A stretch of 42,496 nt of DNA from Bacillota bacterium. GTDB lineage: Bacteria > Bacillota > Clostridia > Christensenellales > Pumilibacteraceae. A program made the position numbers and the translations under genes. The notes below the pieces were generated by a model. The model saw only the letters and a program-made list of their open reading frames with translations. It was not told the DNA's origin and did not search any database. Positions 1 through 8,713 of the stretch are shown here, one piece after another (the stretch's first letter is position 1; every line of letters starts with the position of its first letter). Location: assembly GCA_009783515.1 (NCBI GenBank), contig WRDI01000004.1, positions 1 through 42,496 on the forward strand. The letters are read 5' to 3'.

Positions 1-1
1 A

Positions 2-36
2 TCAACCCCAACCTTAACTCCACACTCCACACTTAC
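2..36. repeat. Right arm of a heptamer foldback element (left part off-window)
   Basis: The window opens with a core edge AACCTT followed by period-7 units (AACTCCA, CACTCCA, CACTTAC). This matches the right arm of the complete foldback copies seen later, so an element sits upstream of purN and its left arm lies outside the window. Confidence 0.6.
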
Positions 37-77
37 CCCCGCAAAGCATAAAAAAACAGCAACAAGGAAATACAAAA

Positions 78-689
78 ATGCCAAAACAAAAAAAGCGGCG
101 GACGGTAAAAAAACGCTTGGTCGCCCTCATCAGCGGCGGAGGGTCAAACCTGCAAGCCGTTATGGACGCCTGCGGCTTGGGCAATTTAGATTCAAAAGTG
201 GTGGCGGTGATTTCATCAAACTATGAGGCAGGAGGGCTTTTGCGCGCCAAGGCGGCAAAAATCGACACCTTTGTGTGCGCTTTGGGCGATTTTGCCTCGC
301 GCGAGGAAAGGGACGCAAAAATTTTGAGAATTGCGAAAAAGTGCAAGGCGGATTATCTCCTGCTGCTTGGGTATTTGGGGATTTGTTCCAAGATTTTGAT
401 CGACGCGTATCCCAAAAAAATCATCAATATCCATCCCGCGCTTTTGCCAAAGTACGGCGGGGCGGGGTATTTCGGGCTTAACGTACACAAGGCGGTGCTT
501 GACGCGGGCGACAAGGTGAGCGGCGCGACCGTCCACTATGTCGACGAGGGCACGGACACGGGCGAAATCATCATGTCGCGTGAGGTCGCGGTTTTGGACG
601 GCGATACGGCGGAGAGCTTGCAGGAGCGGGTGCTTGGGATGGAGCATGAGTTGATTGTGGAGGCGCTGAGGGTAGTGTTTGGAGAATGA
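78..689 (+). CDS. purN: Phosphoribosylglycinamide formyltransferase (GART, folate-dependent)
   Basis: Cytosolic enzyme of de novo purine synthesis. It transfers a formyl group from 10-formyl-tetrahydrofolate to GAR. At 203 aa it has the usual family length. The N-terminal phosphate-binding loop SGGGSNLQ is at about residues 19-26. The signature NIHPALLPKYGG is at 117-128, giving the catalytic Asn117 and His119. HYVDEGTDTGEII at 153-165 supplies the Asp equivalent to E. coli Asp144 (Asp160 here). A basic stretch of about 12 residues precedes the first strand. The ATG is preceded by an AAGGA at suitable spacing. The gene is followed by purH on the same strand, with a repeat-filled gap between them, and presumably belongs to a pur operon that begins upstream of the window. 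Confidence 0.95.
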   Translation: MPKQKKRRTVKKRLVALISGGGSNLQAVMDACGLGNLDSKVVAVISSNYEAGGLLRAKAAKIDTFVCALGDFASREERDAKILRIAKKCKADYLLLLGYLGICSKILIDAYPKKIINIHPALLPKYGGAGYFGLNVHKAVLDAGDKVSGATVHYVDEGTDTGEIIMSREVAVLDGDTAESLQERVLGMEHELIVEALRVVFGE

Positions 690-850
690 TATTGACTGCG
701 TCAGTGATATTACTGCGTAATGATATTCGCTTCGCGAGTGATATTCCCCTAACGGGGAATTGAGGTCAGATTTTATTTTAATGTAGCCATAGATTAAATT
801 TGACCGTAATTCGAGCGCAGCGAGAATATCATTACGAAGTAATATCATTT
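690..850. repeat. Foldback repeat with TGATATT units and small interspersed palindromes
   Basis: The sequence begins right after the purN stop codon. TGATATT recurs four times, and each copy is separated by a short palindrome (ACTGCGTCAGT, TTACTGCGTAA, CGCTTCGCG, CCCCTAACGGGG). A core follows, bounded by GGTCAGATTT and AAATTTGACC, then a right arm with AATATCA and ATATCAT units. The core edges match the heptamer foldback family, so this looks like a longer-period relative. It ends just before the purH ribosome binding site. Confidence 0.7.
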
Positions 851-871
851 CAAAGCAGGAGGACGAAAAAT

Positions 872-2404
872 ATGACAAAACGCGCGTTACTTAGCGTAAG
901 CGACAAGACGGGGATTGTACAGTTTGCCCGTTCCCTGCATGAGCTTGGGTATGAACTGGTTTCTACCGGCGGGACGGAAAAAGCGATAAAAGAGGCAAAT
1001 TTGCCCGTTAAAAACATCAGCGAGATTACGGGCTTTCCCGAGTGTCTTGACGGGAGGGTGAAGACGTTGCATCCCGCCGTGCACGCGGGGTTTTTGGCTT
1101 TGCGGGATGATAAGGAGCACATGGCGACGCTTCGCGAACTTAACTTAAACACCATTGACGTGTTGGCGGTCAACCTTTATCCTTTTGAGGCGACCGTCAA
1201 AAAGTCCTCCTGCCCGCTCGCGGAAGCGGTGGAAAACATAGACATAGGCGGGCCCGCCATGCTGCGGAGCGCGGCGAAGAACTATAAGGGCGTTTTGGTC
1301 GCGGTTTCGCCCACCGATTACGACGAGATTATAGAGCGATTGAAAAACAAGACGGATGATGACACTTTCAGGCTCAAACTTATGGGTAAGGTGTACCGCC
1401 ATACCGCGTATTACGACACCGTTATCGCCGATTATCTTGCCGAACAAACGGGCGAAAATGATGCGGGCTGCAAAAAAACCTATGCCTACAACAAGATTAT
1501 GGACCTGAGATACGGCGAAAACCCGCACCAGTCTGCCGCTTTTTATAAGGAATGGAACGCGGGGGCTGACAGTTTGGCAGGTGCGGAGCAATTACAGGGC
1601 AAGGAGCTGTCGTACAACAACATCGGTGACGCGTACGGGGCGATAGAGCTTGTCAAGGAATTTGATAGCCCCGCCGCCGTCGCGATAAAGCACGCCAATC
1701 CCTGCGGCGTGGCGCTTGGGGCGGATATTTTTGAGGCTTATAAAAAAGCGTATGAGTGCGACCCCGTCAGTATATTCGGGGGGATTGTGGCTCTTAACCG
1801 TGAGGTGGACCGGGAGCTTGCTGCCGAACTTGTCAAAATATTTTTGGAAATTGTGATTGCGCCTTCTTTTACGGATGGGGCGTTGGAAGTATTAACGGCA
1901 AAACCCAACCTGCGAGTGTTAAAGCTTCCGGGATCGGATAAACCCTCCACGACTAAGTTTAACCAAAAATTTATCGGCGGCGGATTACTTGTCCAAGGCA
2001 CGGACGATGAATTGTTCGACGAATTAAAAACCGTCACACGCGTGGAGGCAGACGATGCGCAAATGCGGCAGCTTGAATTTGCCTACAAAGTGGTCAAGCA
2101 CGCAAAGTCCAACGCAATAGTGCTGTCAAAGGACTTTGCCGCAGTGGGAATAGGTTCTGGGCAGACCAGCCGCATTTGGGCGGCGGAGCAGGCGATAGCG
2201 CGCGCGGACGAAAAGGCAAAAGGGAGTGTCGCCGCGTCCGACGCATTCTTTCCTTTTTACGACTGTGCCGAGGTCTTAGCGGACGCCGGCGTTGCGGGAA
2301 TAATCCAGCCAGGCGGCTCTAAAAACGACCAGGACAGCATTAATGTATGCAATATGCGCGGGCTGTTTATGGTTTTCGCGGGAAAGAGGCACTTTAGGCA
2401 TTAG
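872..2404 (+). CDS. purH: Bifunctional AICAR formyltransferase / IMP cyclohydrolase
   Basis: This enzyme catalyses the last two steps to IMP: formylation of AICAR with 10-formyl-THF, then ring closure. It is 510 aa, like B. subtilis PurH. The N-terminal MGS-like IMP cyclohydrolase domain (about residues 1-130) begins KRALLSVSDKTG and carries the KTLHP motif. The AICARFT domain follows, with RYGENPHQ, GKELSYNN and AIKHANPCG, which places the catalytic Lys273-His274 pair. The C-terminus ends GKRHFRH, as is typical. The frame stays open upstream to an ATG at 800, but that part is repeat DNA. The ATG at 872 has an AGGAGG at 857-862 and matches the family N-terminus, so it is chosen. Confidence 0.96.
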   Translation: MTKRALLSVSDKTGIVQFARSLHELGYELVSTGGTEKAIKEANLPVKNISEITGFPECLDGRVKTLHPAVHAGFLALRDDKEHMATLRELNLNTIDVLAVNLYPFEATVKKSSCPLAEAVENIDIGGPAMLRSAAKNYKGVLVAVSPTDYDEIIERLKNKTDDDTFRLKLMGKVYRHTAYYDTVIADYLAEQTGENDAGCKKTYAYNKIMDLRYGENPHQSAAFYKEWNAGADSLAGAEQLQGKELSYNNIGDAYGAIELVKEFDSPAAVAIKHANPCGVALGADIFEAYKKAYECDPVSIFGGIVALNREVDRELAAELVKIFLEIVIAPSFTDGALEVLTAKPNLRVLKLPGSDKPSTTKFNQKFIGGGLLVQGTDDELFDELKTVTRVEADDAQMRQLEFAYKVVKHAKSNAIVLSKDFAAVGIGSGQTSRIWAAEQAIARADEKAKGSVAASDAFFPFYDCAEVLADAGVAGIIQPGGSKNDQDSINVCNMRGLFMVFAGKRHFRH

Positions 2405-2405
2405 T

Positions 2406-2541
2406 GCTCAATGCTCAATGCGCAATGCGGAGTGAAGGTTGGCTTTTGGTGCGTGACGGACTAATGAGCCGGGCACAAAGAATGATTTTTTAATAAATTT
2501 GACCATAATTGAGCATTAAGCATTGAGCATTGAGCATTCAA
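2406..2541. repeat. Complete heptamer foldback element between purH and purD
   Basis: The element starts one base after the purH stop. The left arm has units of type AATGCTC / AATGCGC, ending in the core edge GAAGGTTGGC. The right side has AAATTTGACC followed by units such as TTGAGCA, TTAAGCA, TTGAGCA. The arms are largely complementary. The right arm keeps the frame open into purD and ends just before its ribosome binding site. Confidence 0.8.
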
Positions 2542-2558
2542 ACGGAGGGCTGCTAATT

Positions 2559-3833
2559 ATGAAAAGAAACGTCTTAGTCATCGGCTCCGGCGGGCGCGAA
2601 CACGCCGTGTGTCACACCCTTGCCCGCAGTGAGAATATCGGGAGGATTTACGCCGCGCCGGGCAACGCGGGTATAGCGGCAATGCCGACCGCCGAGTGTG
2701 TGGACATAAAAACGACGGATTTGAACGGGATTTTGGAGTTTGTAAGGGCGCACGACGATATTTATATGACGGTGGTGACGCCCGACGACCCTTTGAGTAT
2801 GGGGCTGGTGGATTTGTTGAATCAAAACGGGTTCCGCGCCTTTGGACCCACTGCGGCGGCGGCGAAAATCGAGTCCAGCAAGGCTTTTGCCAAGGAATTA
2901 ATGAGGAAATACGATATTCCCACCGCCGATTACCGCGTTTTTGACGAATTTAATGCGGCTTTAACGTACATAACGGGTGCGAAATATCCCCTTGTGATTA
3001 AGGCGGACGGGCTGGCTTTGGGCAAAGGCGTGGTGATTTGCAAGGATTTTAAAACGGCAGAAAATGCGTTGCGCGAAATAATGCTTGACAAAAAGTTCGG
3101 GGCGGCGGGGGCGAGCGTGGTTGTAGAGGAGTTTTTGTACGGCGAAGAAGTGTCCGTTTTGGTCTTTACCGACGGGCAAACTATCAAGATTATGCCGACA
3201 AGCCGCGATTATAAAAGGGCGAAGGACGGCGACAAAGGGCTTAATACGGGAGGGATGGGCGCGTTTTCGCCCGTGACGGAGTTTGAGGACTCCAAGTGTA
3301 ATTTTAAAGAAATAGCAATGAACAGTATCTTTATGCCCACCATACATGCGATGAATAAGGAGGGACGGCTGTTCAGGGGCATTTTGTACTTCGGGCTGAT
3401 GGTTACTGCGGGCGGGGTGAAGGTTTTGGAGTACAACGCGAGATTCGGCGACCCCGAAACGCAGGTGATTTTGCCGGGGCTGAAAACGGACTTGTTAGAG
3501 GTTTTCGACGCTTGTATCGATGGAAAGCTTGGCGAATTGGACATCGAGTGGGATGGTAAATATCGCGTTTGCGTGGTGGCGGCGAGTAAGGGGTACCCGT
3601 TAAGTTACGAAAAGGGCAAAAAAATAACCATTAAGGACGGGGAAGGGCTGATTTTCCACGCGGGGACGGCGATTAAGGACGGGGAATTGGTCACCAACGG
3701 CGGGCGGGTTTTATGCGCGGTGGGGGAAGGGGATTTGCTTTCGGAAGCGTGTAATAACGCGTATGCGAATTTGAAAAGAATGACGTTTGAGGGGATGATT
3801 TTTAGGCGGGATATCGTGAGGAACGCACAATGA
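2559..3833 (+). CDS. purD: Phosphoribosylamine-glycine ligase (GAR synthetase)
   Basis: ATP-grasp ligase that joins 5-phosphoribosylamine and glycine to give GAR, two steps before PurL and immediately before PurN. It is 424 aa, the normal length. Visible motifs are the N-terminal VLVIGSGGREHA, the A-domain FGPTAAAAKIESSKAFAK, the ATP-grasp LVIKADGLALGKGVVI, VVEEFLYGEEVSV, the RDYKRAKDGDKGLNTGGMG loop, and the metal-binding RFGDPETQ. An in-frame start 12 codons upstream lies inside the preceding repeat. The ATG at 2559, with GGAGGG at 2544-2549, is preferred. The stop codon overlaps the next gene as ATGA, suggesting translational coupling. Confidence 0.96.
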   Translation: MKRNVLVIGSGGREHAVCHTLARSENIGRIYAAPGNAGIAAMPTAECVDIKTTDLNGILEFVRAHDDIYMTVVTPDDPLSMGLVDLLNQNGFRAFGPTAAAAKIESSKAFAKELMRKYDIPTADYRVFDEFNAALTYITGAKYPLVIKADGLALGKGVVICKDFKTAENALREIMLDKKFGAAGASVVVEEFLYGEEVSVLVFTDGQTIKIMPTSRDYKRAKDGDKGLNTGGMGAFSPVTEFEDSKCNFKEIAMNSIFMPTIHAMNKEGRLFRGILYFGLMVTAGGVKVLEYNARFGDPETQVILPGLKTDLLEVFDACIDGKLGELDIEWDGKYRVCVVAASKGYPLSYEKGKKITIKDGEGLIFHAGTAIKDGELVTNGGRVLCAVGEGDLLSEACNNAYANLKRMTFEGMIFRRDIVRNAQ

Positions 3834-4246
3834 AACAACGCACAATGAAAAAAGTTTATAAAGCTATAATAACGCTGCTTTCGACGGCGTTTTTAGCAAT
3901 TGCATTCAATGCTTGTACTTTAACAACCACTCCAACAAACCTTAAAATTGAGAACAATATTCTTTCGTGGGACGGATATAAAGGTAATTCGTACGCAATA
4001 ATGCGACAAGTATATCAAAATAATGAGATAATAGATGAAACAATAGTACGCGGCGAATCGACAATGATGGGCTCCGCGATGCGGCTGAATTTGCAGACGC
4101 TTCCGTTTATTTCCGGCGAACACGTTTACAAAGTGCGTTCACACGGCAATGTTTGGAATAGCGAAACCTGTCGTTTTGATAAGCCCGTTATATCCGATTG
4201 GAGCGACGAAATCCGTAACACGTTTTTAATCGACGACGAGTGGTAA
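3830..4246 (+). CDS. Small predicted lipoprotein of unknown function
   Basis: 138 aa. A basic N-terminus and hydrophobic stretch (about residues 7-28) lead to a lipobox-like FNAC with candidate lipid Cys29, so it should be membrane-anchored on the outer face. The mature part has alternating aromatic and polar residues (LSWDGYKGNSYAIM ... YKVRS ... WSDE), reminiscent of a single fibronectin type III-like fold, but no family is recognised with confidence. The start overlaps the purD stop (ATGA) and has GAGGA at 3818-3822. An ATG at 3845 lacks a ribosome binding site. It sits between purD and purL with no obvious purine role, and its base composition is more AT-rich than its neighbours. Confidence 0.6.
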   Translation: MKQRTMKKVYKAIITLLSTAFLAIAFNACTLTTTPTNLKIENNILSWDGYKGNSYAIMRQVYQNNEIIDETIVRGESTMMGSAMRLNLQTLPFISGEHVYKVRSHGNVWNSETCRFDKPVISDWSDEIRNTFLIDDEW

Positions 4247-4310
4247 AGAGGTGAAGCATGGTGTGCATTTCTTTTTTTGGGGAATTTAAGCGGTCAGTAT
4301 TCATTGTTTT

Positions 4311-4386
4311 GTCATCCTGAGCGTCAGCGAAGGATCTTGAACTCGTAATCATGCGAAATAGATCCTTCGCTGACGCTCAGGATGAC
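4311..4386. repeat. 27-bp perfect inverted repeat (GTCATCCTGAG family)
   Basis: Two perfectly complementary 27-nt arms (4311-4337 and 4360-4386) flank a 22-nt loop. The arms begin GTCATCCTGAGCG and contain GCGAAGGATC, a repeat type known from intergenic regions of many bacteria. Related degenerate copies occur at 29678-29788. It lies before purL and keeps the frame open upstream of the true start. The strong hairpin could act on mRNA between the upstream genes and purL. Confidence 0.9.
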
Positions 4387-4440
4387 ACTAAAAGAAAAAT
4401 GGCAAAAAAAGACAAGCAACAAAAACACGGGAGACCAACA

Positions 4441-7400
4441 ATGATACGCAGAGTGTACGTGGAAAAAAGAAAGGGCTTTGACGTAAAGGCGCAAAACTTA
4501 CAACACGAGATAAAAGAGGTTTTGGGCGCGGACGTCGGCCTCAGGTTTTTTGTAAGGTACGACTTCGAGGGGAAAAACGAGGACTTTGAAAAAGCCTTAA
4601 ACGTGGTTTTTTCCGAGCCGCCCGCCGATATTTATTATCTTGACGCGATTAACGCTGAGGGGCGGGTTTTGTGCGTGGAGTTTCTGCCAGGCCAATACGA
4701 CCAGCGGGCGGACAGCGCGGCGCAGTGCGTGTCCATGCTGACCGGCGGGGAGCGTCCTTTTATTAAATGCGCCTCCGTTTACGTCATAGAGGGGGCGGAG
4801 GACGCGGAGTTTGAAAAAATAAAACGTTACTTTATCAACCCCGTGGAGACAAGGGAGTGCGGCGACGATTTGCACTGCGAATTAAAGGCGGAGTACCCCG
4901 AACCCCCGCCCGAAGAAACGGTTGACGGCTTTGTTTTCTTCGGCGAGGACAAGCTCAAAGGTTTTTATAGAGAAAACGGATTCGCTTTTACCTTCGACGA
5001 CCTTAAGCATATTCAGACGTACTTTAAAACCGAGAGACGCGACCCGTTTTGGGCGGAACTCAAGGTTTTGGACACCTATTGGTCGGACCACTGCCGCCAC
5101 ACCACCTTCAACGCGGAGCTGACCGACATCAAAATCAATTCCCCCGTAACCGCGATAAAAAAAGCGTATAATCAATACGTCGAATTATTTAACAAGCACT
5201 ACGGAAAAGAGAGCGGGGGGGAGGAAGGACATAAGCACAGTGGGGCGGACGGCAAAAAACCGTCGCTGATGAATATCGCCACCATCGCCGCCCGCGACCT
5301 TTCTTCGCGCGGATTGACCCCCGCACTTGACGAAAGCGAGGAAATCAACGCCTGTACGATAAGGATTAAGGCGGACGCAAACGGGCGCAAGCAGGACTGG
5401 ACGGTGATGTTCAAGAATGAAACGCACAATCATCCGACCGAAATCGAGCCCTTCGGCGGCGCGGCGACCTGCCTTGGCGGCGCCATCCGCGACCCTTTGG
5501 CGGGACGAGTGTATGTCTATCAATCTATGAGAATAAGCGGCGCGTCGGATATTTTGCGCCCGCTTGAAGACACAATGGAAGGTAAGCTGCCCCAGCGTGT
5601 GCTGAGTAAAAGGGCGGCGGCGGGGTTTTCGTCCTACGGCAACCAGATTGGTCTAGCGACGGGGGCGGTACACGAGATTTACCACCCCGGATACGCGGCA
5701 AAACGTTTGGAGGCGGGGTTTGTGGTGGGCGCGGCGCCGAGCAAAAATATTGTCCGCAAAAAACCCGCGGTAGGCGACGCAGTACTGCTTATCGGCGGCA
5801 GGACAGGCAGAGATGGCTTGGGAGGGGCGACGGGCAGCAGCAAGGCGCACGACGTTTCCTCGCTGACGCAGTGCGGCGCGGAGGTGCAAAAGGGCAACCC
5901 CCTTACCGAAAGAAAGCTGCAAAGGCTGTTTAGGAACCCAGATTTTGCGCGGCTTGTCAAACGTTGCAACGATTTTGGCGCGGGGGGTGTCAGCGTGGCG
6001 GTGGGGGAGCTTGCCGACAGCCTTGAAATAGATTTGGACAGGGTGCCGAAAAAATACGCGGGGCTAAGCGGCACGGAATTAGCCATAGCCGAGTCGCAGG
6101 AGCGCATGGCGGTGGTATTGTCCCCGCACGACGTCGCGCTTGCGGTGCGTTTGTGCGGCGAGGAAAATCTTGAAGCGACAAAGATTGCGGACATTACGGG
6201 CAGCGGCAGGCTGCGGATGCGCCATAAAGGGCGGGTTATCGTCGACTTAAAACGGGCATTTTTGGATACAAACGGGGTGCGGCAGAGTGCGAAAGCCGAA
6301 ATTAACGATATTTGCGCCGCGTCATATTTTGAGGGGATTGGCGGGGGAAAGCTTAATCATACGGTCGAAGACCGCGAAAAACTGTTGTGCATGCTTTTGT
6401 CCGACTATAACTGCGCGAGCCAAAAGGGCATGATAGAAATGTTTGATTCCACCGTGGGGGCGGCGACCGTGCTCATGCCTTTGGGTGGGAAAAATCAGTT
6501 GTCGCCCTCCTGTGCTATCGCGGCGAAACTCCCCATGGATTGCGAAACTACAACCGCGACGGTGGCGGCTTACGGCTTTGACCCTTATTTGTCCTTCCTT
6601 TCGCCTTTTTTGGGTGCGGTTTATGCGACGCTGACGGCGGTGGTTAAGGCGGCGGTATCGGGCGCAGACTACGACGGGATTTATTTAACTAACCAAGAGT
6701 TTTTTGAAAAATTAAGAGGGGAGCCGGCGCGGTGGGGAAAGCCGGCCGCCGCGCTTTTGGGGGCGTTGCACGTGCAATTAGCCATGCAAAAGGCGGCGAT
6801 AGGCGGCAAGGATTCGATGAGCGGGAGCTTCGGGGATTTGGACGTGCCGCCCACCCTTGTCTGCTTTGCCTTGGGCATAGGGGACGCGAGGTTTATCGTC
6901 GGCGGGGCGGCGTCCTCTGCGGGGATTGACGTTTATAGGTATAAAATCAAGAAAGATGGCGAGGGTATGCCCGATTTTGCCGATTTAACGCGGTTTTTGA
7001 AAGTCTATCAGAGGAATTTGGGCGAGAGAAGGATTGATTTTGTCACCGTTTGCGGTGCGGCGGGGGCGGCGGCGGCGCTTGTCAAGTCACTGCTTGGGTT
7101 TGACTTAGGCTTTGCGTTTGAAAGTCGCGGCCCGGACATGTTTACCCCTTCGCACGGCGACGTAATATTCGGAGTAAGTAAGACGGCGGGTGGTGCGGAT
7201 AATTTGGAATCGGCGCATTTAGTGGAAATGTGCGAATTTGTGGGACGGACGGATGCAAGCGGGACAGTGTCGATTGGGGGGCAAGAAATTGCCTTGGACA
7301 CACTGAAAAAGGCATATACGGACGCATTCGAGGGGATTTATCCCACATTTATAGACGGCGGCAGAGATAACGGCACAAATCTCGGCGCGAATGGCGGCGA

Positions 7401-8292
7401 AAATAACGAGGCAAGCAGCGGCGCAAACAACAACGCTAAAATCGCCGACTACCGCGACGGCATCCTTATCACCCGTCCGACGCGCACGCCTCTGCCAAAA
7501 GTATTTATCCCCGTTTTTCCGGGTACAAACTGTGAATACGACACCGCGCGGGCTTTTGAAAAGGCCGGCGCGGCGGTGGACATTTTCGTGATCAAAAACG
7601 GCGGGGCGTCCCTTATCGCGCAGTCCGTCGAGGAGATAAAAAAGCGGTTAAAGCAGGCGAATATTCTGATGCTGCCCGGCGGCTTCTCCGGCGGGGACGA
7701 GCCGGACGGCAGCGGGAAATTTATCTGCTCCATGTTGCAAAACGCGGGGATTGCCGAGGAAATAAGCGCGCTTTTGTATAAACGCGGAGGGCTTGCTTTG
7801 GGGATTTGCAACGGCTTTCAGGCTTTGATTAAGTTGGGTTTGTTGCCTTACGGGCGGATCGAGCCGTTAAAACCCGACAGTCCTACGCTTACTTTTAACA
7901 GTGTCAACCGCCACGTGTCGCAGATCGTCAAGGTGCGGGTGAGCAGCAACCTTTCCCCTTGGCTGTCGGGCGTAAAGGTGGGCGCGGTGTTTAATCAGGC
8001 GGTTTCGCACGGCGAGGGACGGTTTGTCGCGGGGGGTAAGCACCTCGCCGCGCTTGTCGAGGTGGGACAAATCGCCACACAGTACGCCGATTTTGACGGT
8101 CGCGCTACCGTGCTTACGCCGCACAACCCCAACGGCTCGGTTTTGGCGGTGGAGGGGATTACCAGCCCCGACGGCAGGATTTTAGGTAAGATGGGCCACA
8201 GCGAGCGGGCGGGTCGGTATCTGTACAAGAACGCGGACGACACAAGCTTCGATATGAAGATTTTTGAGTCGGGAATGAGGTATTTTAAGTAG
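4441..8292 (+). CDS. purL: Phosphoribosylformylglycinamidine synthase, long single-chain form
   Basis: This enzyme converts FGAR plus glutamine and ATP to FGAM. It is 1283 aa, the long architecture in which synthetase halves and glutaminase are one chain. The N-terminus IRRVYVEKRKGFDV is typical of the clostridial form. The FGAM synthase signatures YWSDHCRHTTF and KNETHNHPTEIEPFGGAATCLGG are clear. The C-terminal class I amidotransferase domain starts about residue 1015 (PKVFIPVFPGTNCEYDTA), has the nucleophile Cys1123 in GICNG, and ends with PHNPNGS. An Asn/Gly-rich linker of about 35 residues (near 978-1013) precedes the glutaminase, and another polar insertion lies near 255-280. The frame extends 30 codons upstream through a repeat, but the ATG at 4441 matches the family start and has a modest GGGAGA. 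Confidence 0.95.
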   Translation: MIRRVYVEKRKGFDVKAQNLQHEIKEVLGADVGLRFFVRYDFEGKNEDFEKALNVVFSEPPADIYYLDAINAEGRVLCVEFLPGQYDQRADSAAQCVSMLTGGERPFIKCASVYVIEGAEDAEFEKIKRYFINPVETRECGDDLHCELKAEYPEPPPEETVDGFVFFGEDKLKGFYRENGFAFTFDDLKHIQTYFKTERRDPFWAELKVLDTYWSDHCRHTTFNAELTDIKINSPVTAIKKAYNQYVELFNKHYGKESGGEEGHKHSGADGKKPSLMNIATIAARDLSSRGLTPALDESEEINACTIRIKADANGRKQDWTVMFKNETHNHPTEIEPFGGAATCLGGAIRDPLAGRVYVYQSMRISGASDILRPLEDTMEGKLPQRVLSKRAAAGFSSYGNQIGLATGAVHEIYHPGYAAKRLEAGFVVGAAPSKNIVRKKPAVGDAVLLIGGRTGRDGLGGATGSSKAHDVSSLTQCGAEVQKGNPLTERKLQRLFRNPDFARLVKRCNDFGAGGVSVAVGELADSLEIDLDRVPKKYAGLSGTELAIAESQERMAVVLSPHDVALAVRLCGEENLEATKIADITGSGRLRMRHKGRVIVDLKRAFLDTNGVRQSAKAEINDICAASYFEGIGGGKLNHTVEDREKLLCMLLSDYNCASQKGMIEMFDSTVGAATVLMPLGGKNQLSPSCAIAAKLPMDCETTTATVAAYGFDPYLSFLSPFLGAVYATLTAVVKAAVSGADYDGIYLTNQEFFEKLRGEPARWGKPAAALLGALHVQLAMQKAAIGGKDSMSGSFGDLDVPPTLVCFALGIGDARFIVGGAASSAGIDVYRYKIKKDGEGMPDFADLTRFLKVYQRNLGERRIDFVTVCGAAGAAAALVKSLLGFDLGFAFESRGPDMFTPSHGDVIFGVSKTAGGADNLESAHLVEMCEFVGRTDASGTVSIGGQEIALDTLKKAYTDAFEGIYPTFIDGGRDNGTNLGANGGENNEASSGANNNAKIADYRDGILITRPTRTPLPKVFIPVFPGTNCEYDTARAFEKAGAAVDIFVIKNGGASLIAQSVEEIKKRLKQANILMLPGGFSGGDEPDGSGKFICSMLQNAGIAEEISALLYKRGGLALGICNGFQALIKLGLLPYGRIEPLKPDSPTLTFNSVNRHVSQIVKVRVSSNLSPWLSGVKVGAVFNQAVSHGEGRFVAGGKHLAALVEVGQIATQYADFDGRATVLTPHNPNGSVLAVEGITSPDGRILGKMGHSERAGRYLYKNADDTSFDMKIFESGMRYFK

Positions 8293-8453
8293 AGTTTGGA
8301 GTTTGGAGTTTGGAGTGTGGAGTGAGGAGTTAAGGTTAGGTTTAGTAAAGAAAAAATAAAAGAGCAGAAATAAGAAAGACGACGATATTTATAATTATTA
8401 ATTGACCTCAACTCCTCACTCCTCACTCCCCACTCCTCACTGTGCACTGATTG
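8293..8453. repeat. Complete heptamer foldback element after purL
   Basis: The element starts directly after the purL stop. The left arm is TTGGAGT repeated, then GTGGAGT, GAGGAGT, followed by TAAGGTTAGG. The right arm is TTGACCTC followed by AACTCCT, CACTCCT, CACTCCC, CACTCCT, CACTGTG. The arms are complementary near the core, with a loop of about 90 nt that is AT-rich. Confidence 0.85.
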
Positions 8454-8713
8454 TGTCGCTGATTTAATGAATTTATGAAACATTATTAAATAATCCGCTT
8501 TGCCCTTGACTATACTATGGCTTGTATGTTAAAATGAACATTAAGTTATGGGTGAGGTTTGTGATTACCGTGACTTTGTCCTTAATTATACACTATTTTT
8601 AATGCGCAATGAAGGTCTAACTTAAGCTGCATTGATTCGTTGCTTGTCAGCGATGCCCTCTGAAGCTCCCGGATTTAACCCTATTTTCTATTCTCTGACT
8701 TATTGGAGGAAAA
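8454..8713. other. Gene-free stretch with a heptamer fragment
   Basis: There is no convincing gene here. It contains an isolated left-arm fragment, AATGCGCAATGAAGGTCTAA, at about 8601-8621. A TTGACT at about 8505 has no good -10 partner, so no promoter is called. Confidence 0.4.

Noticed and set aside
800..871. Upstream start extending PurH by 24 residues
   Set aside because: The extra codons lie in a foldback repeat. The ATG at 872 has AGGAGG and matches the family N-terminus.
216..878. 220-codon - strand ORF over purN
   Set aside because: It runs antisense through the conserved purN frame and into repeat DNA, with compositional shadow features.
4351..4440. Upstream start extending PurL by 30 residues (RNRSFADAQDD...)
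   Set aside because: This is the translation of a GTCATCCTGAG repeat arm. The family N-terminus begins at the ATG at 4441.
8293..8453. Regular short repeats that might be a CRISPR array
   Set aside because: The period is 7 nt with no spacers, arms are inverted around a core, and no cas genes are present.
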